A stretch of DNA of 34,740 nucleotides, taken from the NCBI GenBank assembly GCA_002427805.1, contig DIZB01000018.1, forward strand, positions 1 through 34,740. The letters run 5' to 3'. Origin of the DNA: Candidatus Saccharibacteria bacterium UBA6039. GTDB lineage: Bacteria; Patescibacteriota; Saccharimonadia; Saccharimonadales; Saccharimonadaceae. A program made the position numbers and the translations under genes. A model generated the notes under the pieces. The model saw only the letters and a program-made list of their open reading frames with translations, did not search any database and was not told where the DNA came from. Shown one piece after another: positions 6,975-15,811 of the stretch. How positions within the stretch are numbered: the first letter of the stretch is position 1; the number at the start of each line of letters is the position of its first letter.

Positions 6975-7400
6975 CTATGGGCGGCGATGTCGACGGTGAA
7001 GATCAGCAACCTTGAGGCGAACAGTATGACGATCAACCAGTTGATGCGCTTTATCAAGTTCAACTTGGTTTTTCGCCTCAGCCCGAAGCTTAAGAGCACG
7101 CTCTAGCGCCGCTTTTGATTCAGCTTCAACAATGTCGTCACCAGTTTCAGCTTCATCTACAAGAATTCGCACGTGTGTTTGTGAAACTTCTACCACGCCA
7201 CCACTAATCGCAAAAAACTCTTGCTTATCATCGCTATCGCCCTTTTTGTAGCGTACTGCAATCACGCCAGGCACAGCGAGGCTGACAAGTGGCTCATGGC
7301 CAGGGAATACGCCAATCTCACCAGCCGCAGTTGGAATAAGCAGTTCATACACTTCCGTGTCGAGTTTCACGCCGAGTAGGGTGATGAGCTTCAGATTCAT
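6975..7400 (-). CDS. atpC: F-type ATP synthase epsilon subunit
   Basis: This 141-residue protein is last in the atp operon. The N-terminal beta-sandwich contains VYELLIPTAAGEIGVFPGHEPLV and FFAISGGVVEV, characteristic of epsilon. The C-terminal third is charged and helical (AALERALKLRAEAKNQVEL), corresponding to the regulatory helical domain. In the complex it sits on the gamma stalk and couples to the c-ring. It starts 2 nt after the atpD stop (TAATAATG). Its stop lies 24 nt from the convergent dus stop with no clear terminator between them. Confidence 0.93.
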   Translation of the reverse strand: MNLKLITLLGVKLDTEVYELLIPTAAGEIGVFPGHEPLVSLAVPGVIAVRYKKGDSDDKQEFFAISGGVVEVSQTHVRILVDEAETGDDIVEAESKAALERALKLRAEAKNQVELDKAHQLVDRHTVRLKVADLHRRHRRP

Positions 7401-7402
7401 TA

Positions 7403-8800
7403 TTAAGCTTTCTTTGCCTTGTTGTCGTTTGCGGCCTTAACACTTAGTGGCTCACCAACCATGTAGAACCAGTTTTCAGGTTTATCGTCGTACGTACCAG
7501 CAATAATGTCACCGAAGTCTTTAATGGTATCTTCAAGTTTCACGTATGCACCCTTGTTACCAGTAAACTTCTCGGCCACAAAGAACGGCTGTGATAGGTA
7601 GCGTTGAATACGACGTGCGCGGGCGACAGTGAGTTTTTGCTCTTCTGAAAGCTCTTCCATACCAAGGATCGCAATGATGTCTTGAAGTTCCTTGTACTCC
7701 TGAGAAATACGTTGGACTTCACGTGCCACGCGGTAGTGCTCAACGCCCACCACTTCGGGGTCAAGGCTGTTTGAGCTACTATCAAGCACGTCAACAGCAG
7801 GGTAGATACCAATTTCAGTCAGCGCACGGTTCATCACAATTGTTGCATCAAGGTGGGCGAAGGTTGTAGCTGGAGCTGGGTCAGTAAAGTCATCGGCAGG
7901 CACATAGACGGCCTGAACAGAGGTAATTGAACCTTTTTTGGTACTCGTAATTCGTTCCTGAAGAGCACCCATCTCTTGTTGAAGGTTCGGCTGATATCCC
8001 ACGGCAGAAGGCAAGCGACCAAGCAGTGCTGATACTTCCGCACCGGCCTGCGTATAACGATAAATGTTATCAATAAAGAGAAGCACGTCCTTACCTTGAT
8101 CACGGAATGTTTCAGCCATTGCAAGTCCAGAAAGCGCCACACGAAGACGGGCTCCAGGTGGTTCGTTCATCTGTCCAAAGACAAGACTTGTCTTACCAAG
8201 CACGCCGGCTTCTTCCATTTCGTAGTAAAGGTCGTTTCCTTCACGAGTTCGTTCACCAACGCCGGCAAAAACAGAGTTACCACTGTGGAATTTCGCAATG
8301 TTATTGATGAGTTCAGTAATAAGCACCGTCTTGCCAACGCCTGCACCAGCAAAGAGTCCAGCTTTACCACCTTTTGTAATAGGAGCAATGAGGTCAACAA
8401 CTTTAATACCTGTCTCTAAGATCTCAGTTTTGTTTGATTGTTCAGCAAGAGTAGGAGCTTCACGGTGAATCGGCGCTCGAAGGCCTTTTGGCGCTGGCTT
8501 ACCATCGATAGGATCACCGACCACATTAAACATGCGACCTTGAGTCTCATCACCAACTGGCACGCTAATTGGTGCGCCTGTTGCGACCACGGCCTGGCCA
8601 CGTTGTAAGCCGTCGGTGCTTGCAAGCGCGATTGAACGAACTGTGTGCTCGTCAAGGTGCTGTGCAACCTCAAGCGTTAATGTACTGTCTCCACGATCAA
8701 CGTGCAATGCATCATAAATCGCAGGAATTTTTCCTGTAAACTCAACGTCAACAACCACGCCGACTACTTGTATAATTTTTCCTGTGTTCTCTTTACTCAT
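7403..8800 (-). CDS. atpD: F-type ATP synthase beta subunit
   Basis: This is the catalytic F1 subunit, 465 residues from the second of two adjacent ATGs. ATG 8800 is 6 nt from GGAG (8807-8810), while ATG 8803 is only 3 nt away. Walker A GAGVGKT is at residues 152-158, followed by GERTREGNDLYYEM, the catalytic-site VLLFIDNIYRYTQAG, and the MPSAVGYQP-like GRLPSAVGYQPNLQQEMG. In most bacteria the Walker B is FIDNIFRF; here it is FIDNIYRY, conservative changes. Length is normal for the family. It lies 11 nt after atpG in the operon. Confidence 0.97.
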   Translation of the reverse strand: MSKENTGKIIQVVGVVVDVEFTGKIPAIYDALHVDRGDSTLTLEVAQHLDEHTVRSIALASTDGLQRGQAVVATGAPISVPVGDETQGRMFNVVGDPIDGKPAPKGLRAPIHREAPTLAEQSNKTEILETGIKVVDLIAPITKGGKAGLFAGAGVGKTVLITELINNIAKFHSGNSVFAGVGERTREGNDLYYEMEEAGVLGKTSLVFGQMNEPPGARLRVALSGLAMAETFRDQGKDVLLFIDNIYRYTQAGAEVSALLGRLPSAVGYQPNLQQEMGALQERITSTKKGSITSVQAVYVPADDFTDPAPATTFAHLDATIVMNRALTEIGIYPAVDVLDSSSNSLDPEVVGVEHYRVAREVQRISQEYKELQDIIAILGMEELSEEQKLTVARARRIQRYLSQPFFVAEKFTGNKGAYVKLEDTIKDFGDIIAGTYDDKPENWFYMVGEPLSVKAANDNKAKKA

Positions 8801-8811
8801 CATGATCTCCT

Positions 8812-9681
8812 TTATTCGTTCAACGCTTCTACGCCACCTGATATTTCGGCCAATTCCTGGGTAATTGCGCCTTGCCGTGCCTTGTTCATTTCAAGCGTCA
8901 GGTCATCGACGAGGTCAGACGCATTATCGGTGGCATTTTTCATAGCAATCATACGCATACTATGCTCACTTGCCCGTGCATCGAGTAGTGCCTGAAAAAT
9001 CTGTGCGCTCACAAGGCGAGAGGCAACACCATCAAGCACTTCGTCGGTACTTGGCTCATAGGTTACTTCTTCGGTAATACCAGTTAATTCGACTGCATTA
9101 AAACCTGCAGGTAAGACACGTAGTACCTTCGTTTTTTGATTGAGACTACTGATAAATTCAGTATAAATAACGTCCACTGCATCTACGCGGCCCGCAATAA
9201 ATGCATTACGTGCACTATCAAGAATGGCGCGAAGCTCATCTGCATCCGGTCGGTCTGGCAGTTCCTCATACACACCAAGAACAGTTGTATCTTTAAGCCG
9301 CGCAACAAACTGTGCAGCCTTACGGCCTACAGCAATAGTCAGATTCTTCACTTTGGCACTATCGTCGCGCTTTAGTTCCTCGATATAGCTTTTCAAAATA
9401 TTGCTATTGTAGGCACCAGCGAGACCTTTGTCTGATGCAATCACAATAAGCAGACGTGAGCCGATGGGCCGAGTCTTAAAGAGTGGGTGGCGCGTCACAG
9501 AGTTCAGTTTCGCAAGGTTCTGGAGTAACTCGCGAGCAGCCTCAGTGTATGGCGCCGTAGCTTTTGTTGCATCCTGAGCACGGCGCATCTTACTGGCCGC
9601 AACCAGTTGCATCGCCTTGGTAATTTGCTTGGTGTTTTTCACCGAGCGAATTCGCGTCTTTAATACCTGCGTTGATGCCAT
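8812..9681 (-). CDS. atpG: F-type ATP synthase gamma subunit
   Basis: This is the 289-residue central stalk. The N-terminal TRIRSVKNTKQITKAMQLVAASKMRRAQ and the C-terminal MIAMKNATDNASDLVDDLTLEMNKARQGAITQELAEI helices are the two halves of the gamma coiled coil that rotate inside alpha3beta3. The central Rossmann-like part contains IVIASDKGLAGAYN. It starts 3 nt after the atpA stop. No feature is unusual. Confidence 0.96.
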   Translation of the reverse strand: MASTQVLKTRIRSVKNTKQITKAMQLVAASKMRRAQDATKATAPYTEAARELLQNLAKLNSVTRHPLFKTRPIGSRLLIVIASDKGLAGAYNSNILKSYIEELKRDDSAKVKNLTIAVGRKAAQFVARLKDTTVLGVYEELPDRPDADELRAILDSARNAFIAGRVDAVDVIYTEFISSLNQKTKVLRVLPAGFNAVELTGITEEVTYEPSTDEVLDGVASRLVSAQIFQALLDARASEHSMRMIAMKNATDNASDLVDDLTLEMNKARQGAITQELAEISGGVEALNE

Positions 9682-9684
9682 AGA

Positions 9685-11214
9685 CTATTTGCTCTCAAAT
9701 CCCTTGGCAGCAGCCTTAGCAACATCAGTAAGTGCTTTGATTGTTGCATCAGTTGGTTTATCACCTTTTTCAAGCTCCTGCATCGCAGGTTTGTGGTCTT
9801 TCCATAGGCGCGTAAGGAGAGCTGTTTGAGCATCTTTAATTTTCGCGGGTAGTACGTTATCAAACAGGCCATTGGTGACGGCAAAAATACTTGCAACTTG
9901 TTCCCAAATACTTGCAGGCTGATACTGGTGTTGCTTCAAAAGTTCAGTCAGGCGCTGTCCACGGTCAATTTGTGCTTTTGTGGCATCATCGAGGTCGCTA
10001 CCAAACTGTGCAAAGCTGGCGAGTTCACGGAACTGCGACAAACCAAGCTTCAAGTGACTACTGACTGATTTAACAGCCTTCGTTTGCGCTGCACCACCAA
10101 CACGAGACACCGAGAGTCCTGCAGAAATTGCTGGTCGGATACCTTGGTAGAAGAGGTCTGTTTCGAGGAAAATCTGACCGTCAGTAATAGAGATCACGTT
10201 CGTTGGAATATAGGCGCTAATATCACCAGCCTGCGTTTCGATGATAGGAAGGGCCGTTAGTGAACCGCCACCAAGTTTATCGCTTAGTTTTGCAGATCGC
10301 TCAAGAAGGCGAGAGTGAAGATAGAAGACATCACCCGGATATGCCTCACGTCCCGGTGGACGACGAAGAAGTAGTGACATCTGGCGGTAGGCAACAGCGT
10401 GCTTTGTCAGGTCATCGTAAATCATCAGTGCGTGTTGCTTGTTATCACGGAAATATTCACCCATAGCAGTTGCTGCGTATGGAGCAAGATAGAGAAGTGA
10501 TGCGGGGTCAGATGGACCGGTTGCAACTACAATGGTTTGGTCCATGACGCCTTCAGCCTTCAAGCGGTCGATAAGACGGGCAACTTTTGACAGTTTTTGA
10601 CCAATTGCGACATAGACGTTTACAACACCAGTTTTTTGCTTACCTTGGTTAATCATCGTATCGATTGTCAGTGCCGTTTTACCTGTTTGGCGGTCACCGA
10701 TAATAAGCTCACGTTGACCACGGCCAATAGGGAACATAGCATCGATCGCCATAACCCCAGTCATCAGTGGCTCAAAGACTGATTTACGATCCATGACGCC
10801 GATTGCTTCGCGTTCAACAAGACCAAATTGCTTGGTCTTAATTGGACCAGCACCATCAAGTGGACGACCGAGTGGATCAACCACACGACCGAGCAGTTCG
10901 GGACCAACCGGAACTTTTAGTACGGATCCAGATAAGCGAACCGTATCACCAGCAGATACTTCAGAGTCAGTACCAAGCAACACTGCACCAATTTCGTCTT
11001 CCATCAGGTTAAGTGCGAAAGCTTCAACTACACCATTTGCAGTTTCGATCTTAAGAACTTCGCTATAGCCAGCCTTATGGAGTCCATGCACCCACGCCAC
11101 ACCATCACCAACACGAACAACCACACCAACACTCTCTAAACCTTCTTTTTGCTCGAGGCGTTCAATCGCTACGCGAAGGTCTTTTGATAATTCTGCTATG
11201 GATAGTTGAGTCAT
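9685..11214 (-). CDS. atpA: F-type ATP synthase alpha subunit
   Basis: This non-catalytic F1 subunit of 509 residues has the nucleotide site GDRQTGKT at 173-180, GYSEVLKIETANG in the beta-barrel domain, and the conserved arginine-bearing SVSRVGGAAQTKAVK segment. AAGGA about 7 nt before ATG 11214 supports the start. It follows atpH by 11 nt. Length is standard. Confidence 0.97.
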   Translation of the reverse strand: MTQLSIAELSKDLRVAIERLEQKEGLESVGVVVRVGDGVAWVHGLHKAGYSEVLKIETANGVVEAFALNLMEDEIGAVLLGTDSEVSAGDTVRLSGSVLKVPVGPELLGRVVDPLGRPLDGAGPIKTKQFGLVEREAIGVMDRKSVFEPLMTGVMAIDAMFPIGRGQRELIIGDRQTGKTALTIDTMINQGKQKTGVVNVYVAIGQKLSKVARLIDRLKAEGVMDQTIVVATGPSDPASLLYLAPYAATAMGEYFRDNKQHALMIYDDLTKHAVAYRQMSLLLRRPPGREAYPGDVFYLHSRLLERSAKLSDKLGGGSLTALPIIETQAGDISAYIPTNVISITDGQIFLETDLFYQGIRPAISAGLSVSRVGGAAQTKAVKSVSSHLKLGLSQFRELASFAQFGSDLDDATKAQIDRGQRLTELLKQHQYQPASIWEQVASIFAVTNGLFDNVLPAKIKDAQTALLTRLWKDHKPAMQELEKGDKPTDATIKALTDVAKAAAKGFESK

Positions 11215-11225
11215 ATTAATGTTCC

Positions 11226-11624
11226 TTATAGGGTGTTGTTAGTGGTTAGTAGGTTCAGGCGCCGAGCGATCGTACCGTCAATTTGGCTGCCAGGAATGTC
11301 GATGCGCACGCCACCAAGTACTGCTGGGGTGACGTGTTCCTCAAGCTCAATCGACGTTGCGCCAGTTGCATCCTTAAGCATGGCTATAATCGCTTTTTTG
11401 GTCTCTTCACTCAGCGTGTAGGCCGAGCTAACATTCGCAAGCACAATGCCACGAACGCTGAGTTGATAGTCAAGATCACGAATAATCAGCTCAATCTCTG
11501 AGGTGCGGCGACTATCAATCAGGTATGCCGCTAGACTCGTCACAATATCTTTTTCACTTGCGCCAGCAACAAGACTATCCGCTATATACTCGGTAATTTT
11601 GCGACGAGACAAGCGGACTGCCAT
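11226..11624 (-). CDS. atpH: F-type ATP synthase delta subunit, short form
   Basis: This is the peripheral stalk subunit linking F1 to b, identified mainly by position between atpF and atpA plus the C-terminal delta pattern AYTLSEETKKAIIAMLK followed by VTPAVLGGVRIDIPGSQIDGTI. At 132 residues it is shorter than the usual 170-180; the N-terminal helical bundle appears reduced. Its start overlaps the atpF stop by one base (TAATG), indicating translational coupling. Confidence 0.88.
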   Translation of the reverse strand: MAVRLSRRKITEYIADSLVAGASEKDIVTSLAAYLIDSRRTSEIELIIRDLDYQLSVRGIVLANVSSAYTLSEETKKAIIAMLKDATGATSIELEEHVTPAVLGGVRIDIPGSQIDGTIARRLNLLTTNNTL

Positions 11625-12166
11625 TATATCTTCGCGTCCTTTACGGTTTCACGAATGATCGAGTCATCGAGTTTGCTGTCCATGACCTTACCAACGACTT
11701 TTCCAGTCGCAAGCGCAACGAGTTGCAGCGTTTCATCGTGGAGTGCTTTTTTAGCAGTCACGATTTCTTTTGCAATATCGTCTTTAGCATCCATCACAAT
11801 TTGCTCAGCACGCTTCTTGGCTTTTAGTTCAGCTGCACTGATTGCAGCGGTCGATTCATCTTTGGCTGTCGCAACAATATCTGCCGCTTCAGCTCGAGCT
11901 TCATCAAGCAGTGCCTGGATACGTGCTTCGCCATCACTGGCTGATTTCTGAGCCTCGGCAGCTGCATTAACAGCCGCATCAATATTCTCTTGACGCTCGT
12001 CTACCGATTTCATAAGCCATGGATAGACCCATTTACCGAGGATAGCGACAAGTAGTAAAAATGCGATAATCTGCAAAACCAGCATCTGCCAATCGATACC
12101 AAGCACAGTAAAAACACTCCCACTCTGGGTATCAGCTGCTGCGAGTTGTGTGAGCGAGTGGATCAA
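11624..12166 (-). CDS. atpF: F-type ATP synthase b subunit
   Basis: This 180-residue peripheral stalk protein has one membrane span (MLVLQIIAFLLLVAILGKW, about residues 29-47) and then a long charged Ala/Glu/Lys helix (coiled coil) that dimerises and reaches the delta subunit. The start is an unusual TTG at 12166, supported by AGGAG (12173-12177) 6 nt upstream. It follows atpE by 9 nt. Only one b-type gene is present, so a b2 homodimer is expected. Confidence 0.93.
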   Translation of the reverse strand: MIHSLTQLAAADTQSGSVFTVLGIDWQMLVLQIIAFLLLVAILGKWVYPWLMKSVDERQENIDAAVNAAAEAQKSASDGEARIQALLDEARAEAADIVATAKDESTAAISAAELKAKKRAEQIVMDAKDDIAKEIVTAKKALHDETLQLVALATGKVVGKVMDSKLDDSIIRETVKDAKI

Positions 12167-12175
12167 AATAGTCTC

Positions 12176-12391
12176 CTAAGCCAAGAACTTCGAAATGATT
12201 GCTACGATAATACCGATAAACGCGAGTGAGTCGGCAAACACAATACCAAGAATCATCAGTGTTCGGATGTCAGGCAACTTTTCAGGGTTACGACCAAACG
12301 CGTTAAGGGCGCCTGCGCCAATAATACCGATACCGACGGCCGCACCGAGTGCTGGAAGGGCATAGCCCAGTACAAATGCTAACTGATTCAT
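12176..12391 (-). CDS. atpE: F-type ATP synthase c subunit (proteolipid)
   Basis: This 71-residue hairpin has two membrane helices joined by the RNPEK loop (residues 34-38). The ion-carrying carboxylate is D54 in FADSLAFIG. The position that carries Gln in sodium-type c-rings is Ile here (GAAVGIGIIG), which points to protons as the coupling ion (inference). A strong AAAAGGAG lies 5 nt before ATG 12391, and an extended -10 sits just upstream at 12416-12424. Confidence 0.96.
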   Translation of the reverse strand: MNQLAFVLGYALPALGAAVGIGIIGAGALNAFGRNPEKLPDIRTLMILGIVFADSLAFIGIIVAIISKFLA

Positions 12392-12415
12392 GAATTCTCC
12401 TTTTTTATTACCTTA

Positions 12416-12424
12416 ATTATACCA
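12416..12424 (-). promoter_or_regulatory. possible internal promoter before atpE
   Basis: Read on the minus strand the bases are TGGTATAAT, a perfect extended -10, in the 38-bp gap between atpB and atpE. Predicted start is about 12409, giving a short leader with a strong Shine-Dalgarno. Extra c-subunit mRNA would suit its high copy number in the ring. Confidence 0.4.
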
Positions 12425-12429
12425 TGCTT

Positions 12430-13206
12430 TTACGCTGGTGCCTCACCGTGCCCACTCTCGTGGCTCACCGCTAGTGACGTAAAAATGAGGATCAGCACAA
12501 AGAACACGTAGGCTTGAATAAAGCCGATGAATAATTCGAAAATCATAAAGAATGGTAGCACCACGCTGGCGGCGTAACTGGCAAGTAGGCCAATCACAAT
12601 AAGAAGAATTTCACCGGCGAATGCGTTTCCAAAAAGACGAAGCGCGAGCGCAAGACCACGACTAAACTCACCGATAATTTCAAGTGCTCCCTCGAATGCA
12701 CCCACTGGGTTTTTGAGTGGGTTACGAATATAGCGGCCGATGTTGCCAAAGACGCCAAGGTATTTCACCGCATATATCTGTACAGTAACAACTGTAATAA
12801 GTGCGAGTGCCAGCGTAAAGTTAAGGTCGGCAGTAAGGCTACGAAGGATTGGGACGCCATTAATCTTAATCGATTCAAGGCCAGGCAGCACGCTCAGCCA
12901 ATAATTGAACATCACCACAAAAAAAGCCGTTAGTGCGAGTGGTGCGATTTTAGATGCCAATTTCTTATCAGGAATAATGTCGTTAATTTGCTTGAGTAAG
13001 CCTTCAAATACCCACTGGACGAGGCCGACAAAACGATTATACCGACCACGTTTAATTGAAAGAGCGGTGTAGACAAGCACCCAAATTGCAATGATGCTAC
13101 CAAGAATGCCACAAAGTAGGGCATTCGTGACCGAAAAGCCACCGATCTTAAAAAGTGACTCGGCACCAATACTCACCTTGAGGTCAAAGGCTGCAAACGT
13201 ATTCAT
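12430..13206 (-). CDS. atpB: F-type ATP synthase a subunit
   Basis: This 258-residue integral membrane protein has about five or six helices. The essential arginine is R190 in LALALRLFGNAFAG, with N193 also conserved; this residue faces the c-ring carboxylate. The preceding GAFEGALEIIGEFSRG and the C-terminal FELFIGFIQAYVFFVLILIF are typical. Its ATG overlaps the stop of the upstream AtpZ-like gene by 4 bases (13203-13206). Confidence 0.95.
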   Translation of the reverse strand: MNTFAAFDLKVSIGAESLFKIGGFSVTNALLCGILGSIIAIWVLVYTALSIKRGRYNRFVGLVQWVFEGLLKQINDIIPDKKLASKIAPLALTAFFVVMFNYWLSVLPGLESIKINGVPILRSLTADLNFTLALALITVVTVQIYAVKYLGVFGNIGRYIRNPLKNPVGAFEGALEIIGEFSRGLALALRLFGNAFAGEILLIVIGLLASYAASVVLPFFMIFELFIGFIQAYVFFVLILIFTSLAVSHESGHGEAPA

Positions 13207-13433
13207 CGTGATTTCCTTACGCGGCGAATTTGAAGTACCACAAGCAGTGCCGCAAGTATAAAGCCAAGAATAATCGAAAGTGTTGTAAACAGCGGTGCGC
13301 GGCCCGTTACGTTATCAAGTGTCACACCTAAAATTGTACCGCCGATAGTCGGTACAAAAGCCCTCCAGGTAGTATCTAAAACGGTAAGTAACAACACGAT
13401 AACAGCTTGTGTTGTGGTCGGTGACGTAGCCAT
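13203..13433 (-). CDS. AtpZ/AtpI-like small membrane protein, first gene of the atp operon
   Basis: This 76-residue protein has two predicted helices (VPTIGGTILGVTLDNV and LFTTLSIILGFILAALLVVLQI) and a basic tail. The glycine-rich first helix ending in LD, then a short linker and second helix, fits the F0F1 assembly protein family formerly called gene 1/AtpI/AtpZ, implicated in c-ring assembly or Mg2+/Ca2+ handling. Position upstream of atpB supports this. On the minus strand, TGT then TACAGT (13443-13448) ends 9 nt before the ATG with no Shine-Dalgarno, so the operon probably begins with a leaderless or near-leaderless message. Confidence 0.7.
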   Translation of the reverse strand: MATSPTTTQAVIVLLLTVLDTTWRAFVPTIGGTILGVTLDNVTGRAPLFTTLSIILGFILAALLVVLQIRRVRKSR

Positions 13434-13474
13434 ATAGTATATACTGTAACAGAGAAAGAGAGCTTTGACTAGTC
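13434..13474. promoter_or_regulatory. divergent promoter region (atp operon / small zinc protein)
   Basis: Forty-one bases separate the two divergent genes. The minus strand has TGT-TACAGT (13443-13448) for the atp operon. The plus strand has TATACT (13440-13445) about 29 nt before ATG 13475. The hexamers overlap, so the two promoters should compete. Confidence 0.5.
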
Positions 13475-13669
13475 ATGCCGCGTCGTACATCACTTCAAAA
13501 ACACACACCATTTCAAGCACCTAAAACATGTTCGGATAAACGCCGTTTTAAAAACGAAGCCGAAGCTATAAAAGCAGCCGAATTTCAAATGCTCACCAAC
13601 ATGCAACTTGAATTACGTATCTATAAATGTCACCAATGCCAGTTTTGGCACCTCACACGCAGCACTTAA
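13475..13669 (+). CDS. small putative zinc-binding protein, 64 aa
   Basis: A basic N-terminus is followed by C19, a helix rich in Ala/Glu (KNEAEAIKAAEFQM) and a C-terminal YKCHQCQFWHLT with C52, C55 and H58. One upstream Cys plus CxxC and a nearby His, spaced around a helix, fits a compact single zinc site (inference). Similar single-domain proteins are common in Gram-positive bacteria and their phages, but I cannot assign a function. It stops 15 nt before the convergent pilin-like gene. Confidence 0.65.
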   Translation: MPRRTSLQKHTPFQAPKTCSDKRRFKNEAEAIKAAEFQMLTNMQLELRIYKCHQCQFWHLTRST

Positions 13670-13684
13670 TATACCTTAGTACTA

Positions 13685-15652
13685 CTATTGGAGAGTAATC
13701 TGCGGATTTTTTATAATAAGCCCTGGGCTCGCGTAACCAGAGCTAGAACTATAAAGAGTATATCTAACATATTCAACAGCTGATCCACCACTGAACCAAG
13801 AACATCGCATATCACTATAGGACCATACGTTAAGCGTAAGCGACTCAGCACACCCATTAGATGTATATCCGGTAGAATTTGTGGCTGGCGTCGCCATATC
13901 CGGTAGATAATAACTAATGCCTACATGGTAGCCTCCGTTTGGCGTGAAACCTGCATACGGAGAGGCGGTTGTTGCGTAAAAATCACCCCCTAACGTCAGC
14001 ATAGTTGGCTGCGAAACACGTGTTACAGGTGAGTACGCATAGCTACCAGCCGGGAGTGTTAGCTGCCCTGTGCCAGAGCTATAGGTTGCACCAGATACGA
14101 GCGTCCACGTCGAAAAATCTGTTGCGATATTCGTACTACGCGGAACCGGCACATCAGGATTTGGTGCAAATAAATTATCATACGAATATGGATTCGGATC
14201 ACTCGTGTTCCAGTAATTAGCACCGAGCCATGTCGTATTTGAATGGGTTAATATGACCCCGTCGGATACACGAACAGCAGCAAACGAAAATCCGGATGGG
14301 TTCGCTGTAGCGCCGGCATTATATGATGCAACGCCAAAATAGTGCGTCCCAACTGTTAGTGTTAGGGTTGTGGTGTAGTCACCTCCCCATGGCGCGTTGC
14401 TTATAATATTGTTACCGTCCATATAGACAGCACAGTTGTCATCGCACTGGACTGTTACTCGTACATCGGTATTGGTACTTACGACGATGCTATTTGGATC
14501 CCTAAAGTTAGTCCACTCTGATGGTGGGTAATTACCACCGCTATTGCTGTTCGGTGATGCAATAAAAGTTGAACCAGAATCTCCTGACGTTGCAGCCCAG
14601 TTTGCGTCGCCTGATATTGAAGTCCGCACAGCAAGCGCGTTAGTCCATGCAGAATCGACATAATAACCATAGTCCGAGTAATGCACAGCATTACCTGCCG
14701 ACACACGCCAGCTTGTGTCGGTTGTGACAACAGGGATTGTCGTACCTGACAATTTAAGGTCAAACGTTAGGTTGGATCCATTCGGAAATACATTAGCGTT
14801 TGTCACTTCGACATATATATTATGGCAACCAGGTGATAATGATACAGTCGAGCTACCTACGCTACTATATCCACTCGTCGAAACCATAGGGACGCCGTCT
14901 AGCCATACGGTGCTATAGTCGTCGCCCATCACTTTCAGATTATAGCTACCAGCAGTTGTTATATTAAAGTCTTTACGAAAATACGTTGGTCCTGGATTAA
15001 TAGCCGCAGCCGACAATGCAACAGTAGCTACTCCCGCATCGGGAAAGGTTGCCGGTGTGGAACTAATGACCGCACTGCTCCAACCAAGTGCGCTCGTAGC
15101 AGCGCCCGAACACAGTGCAGGAACCGCGGCAGCTTGCGTCGCTTGCTGCGTATAGGTGCGCCACGGTGCACCCGTTGACGCGCGCAGTAGCTGTACAAAG
15201 CCACTATTTGGAATCGTCGTCGCGTCGTTGTTGCTATCGACGGTCGGTTTTTTCACGCTAAAGCTGCTCCGCACATTATTTGCCATCATCACCGAGCAGA
15301 TAGCGGGCGTAGAACCACTAAAAAACGTGTTAACTCCATCAGGACACGTGGTCGTAACAGTGCCCGAACAATTGGTATTTGGCATGAGTGGTTGCGAGTC
15401 GGTCCAAAGCGGCGTATTGCCGTTGGCGTTCAAGCAAGCGCGAGCATAAGCGACACCCGCATCACCAGCAGCATGAGCAAGCTGTTCGTAATATTGGCTT
15501 TGAAGAGCGGTACGAGTTGAGCTCGTCGCCGATGCACCAACCACAAGGACGGTTAGCATCACAATCGAAGCAATCAAAATCGTCGGCAATGCAAAGGCAT
15601 GCGTATACGAATTTTGTTTTCTCCATCTGTGAAGTCGCGGTAAGTGGGCCAC
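13685..15652 (-). CDS. large minor-pilin-like surface protein with PA14/lectin-like beta domains
   Basis: The start is taken as GTG 15652: AAGGAG lies 5 nt upstream, and an extended TGC-TATACT (15679-15684) sits before that. A longer TTG-started reading would begin upstream of the promoter. The 655-residue product has a basic N-terminus, then AFALPTILIASIVMLTVLVVG, one prepilin-like membrane helix without the usual Glu5, then SSTRTALQSQYYEQLAHAAGDAG, as in PilX/minor pilins. The exterior has at least two related beta-sandwich units marked by SYNLKVMGDDYSTVWLDG and RVTVQCDDNCAVYMDG, resembling PA14-type carbohydrate-binding modules, plus further Ser/Tyr-rich beta repeats. A type IV pilus tip adhesin role is inference. 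Confidence 0.75.
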   Translation of the reverse strand: MAHLPRLHRWRKQNSYTHAFALPTILIASIVMLTVLVVGASATSSTRTALQSQYYEQLAHAAGDAGVAYARACLNANGNTPLWTDSQPLMPNTNCSGTVTTTCPDGVNTFFSGSTPAICSVMMANNVRSSFSVKKPTVDSNNDATTIPNSGFVQLLRASTGAPWRTYTQQATQAAAVPALCSGAATSALGWSSAVISSTPATFPDAGVATVALSAAAINPGPTYFRKDFNITTAGSYNLKVMGDDYSTVWLDGVPMVSTSGYSSVGSSTVSLSPGCHNIYVEVTNANVFPNGSNLTFDLKLSGTTIPVVTTDTSWRVSAGNAVHYSDYGYYVDSAWTNALAVRTSISGDANWAATSGDSGSTFIASPNSNSGGNYPPSEWTNFRDPNSIVVSTNTDVRVTVQCDDNCAVYMDGNNIISNAPWGGDYTTTLTLTVGTHYFGVASYNAGATANPSGFSFAAVRVSDGVILTHSNTTWLGANYWNTSDPNPYSYDNLFAPNPDVPVPRSTNIATDFSTWTLVSGATYSSGTGQLTLPAGSYAYSPVTRVSQPTMLTLGGDFYATTASPYAGFTPNGGYHVGISYYLPDMATPATNSTGYTSNGCAESLTLNVWSYSDMRCSWFSGGSAVEYVRYTLYSSSSGYASPGLIIKNPQITLQ

Positions 15653-15811
15653 GTTTTCTCCTTGTATTTTCTGGTTACAGTATAGCATAAGCGTCAAATC
15701 ATATGGACCATTTCACGTACACGAATTTGTCGTATACTGATAGGCAGAACTATTTACCACGCGATGCATTTACTGTATAATGTATAGTATTAAGGAAGAA
15801 GGAATATCACT

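Noticed and set aside
8096..8419. Plus-strand open frames inside atpD
   Set aside because: They are antisense to a well-conserved gene with unlikely composition and no initiation signals.
15653..15697. TTG-started N-terminal extension of the pilin-like protein
   Set aside because: The -10 TATACT at 15679-15684 lies within this extension, whereas GTG 15652 has AAGGAG at proper spacing.
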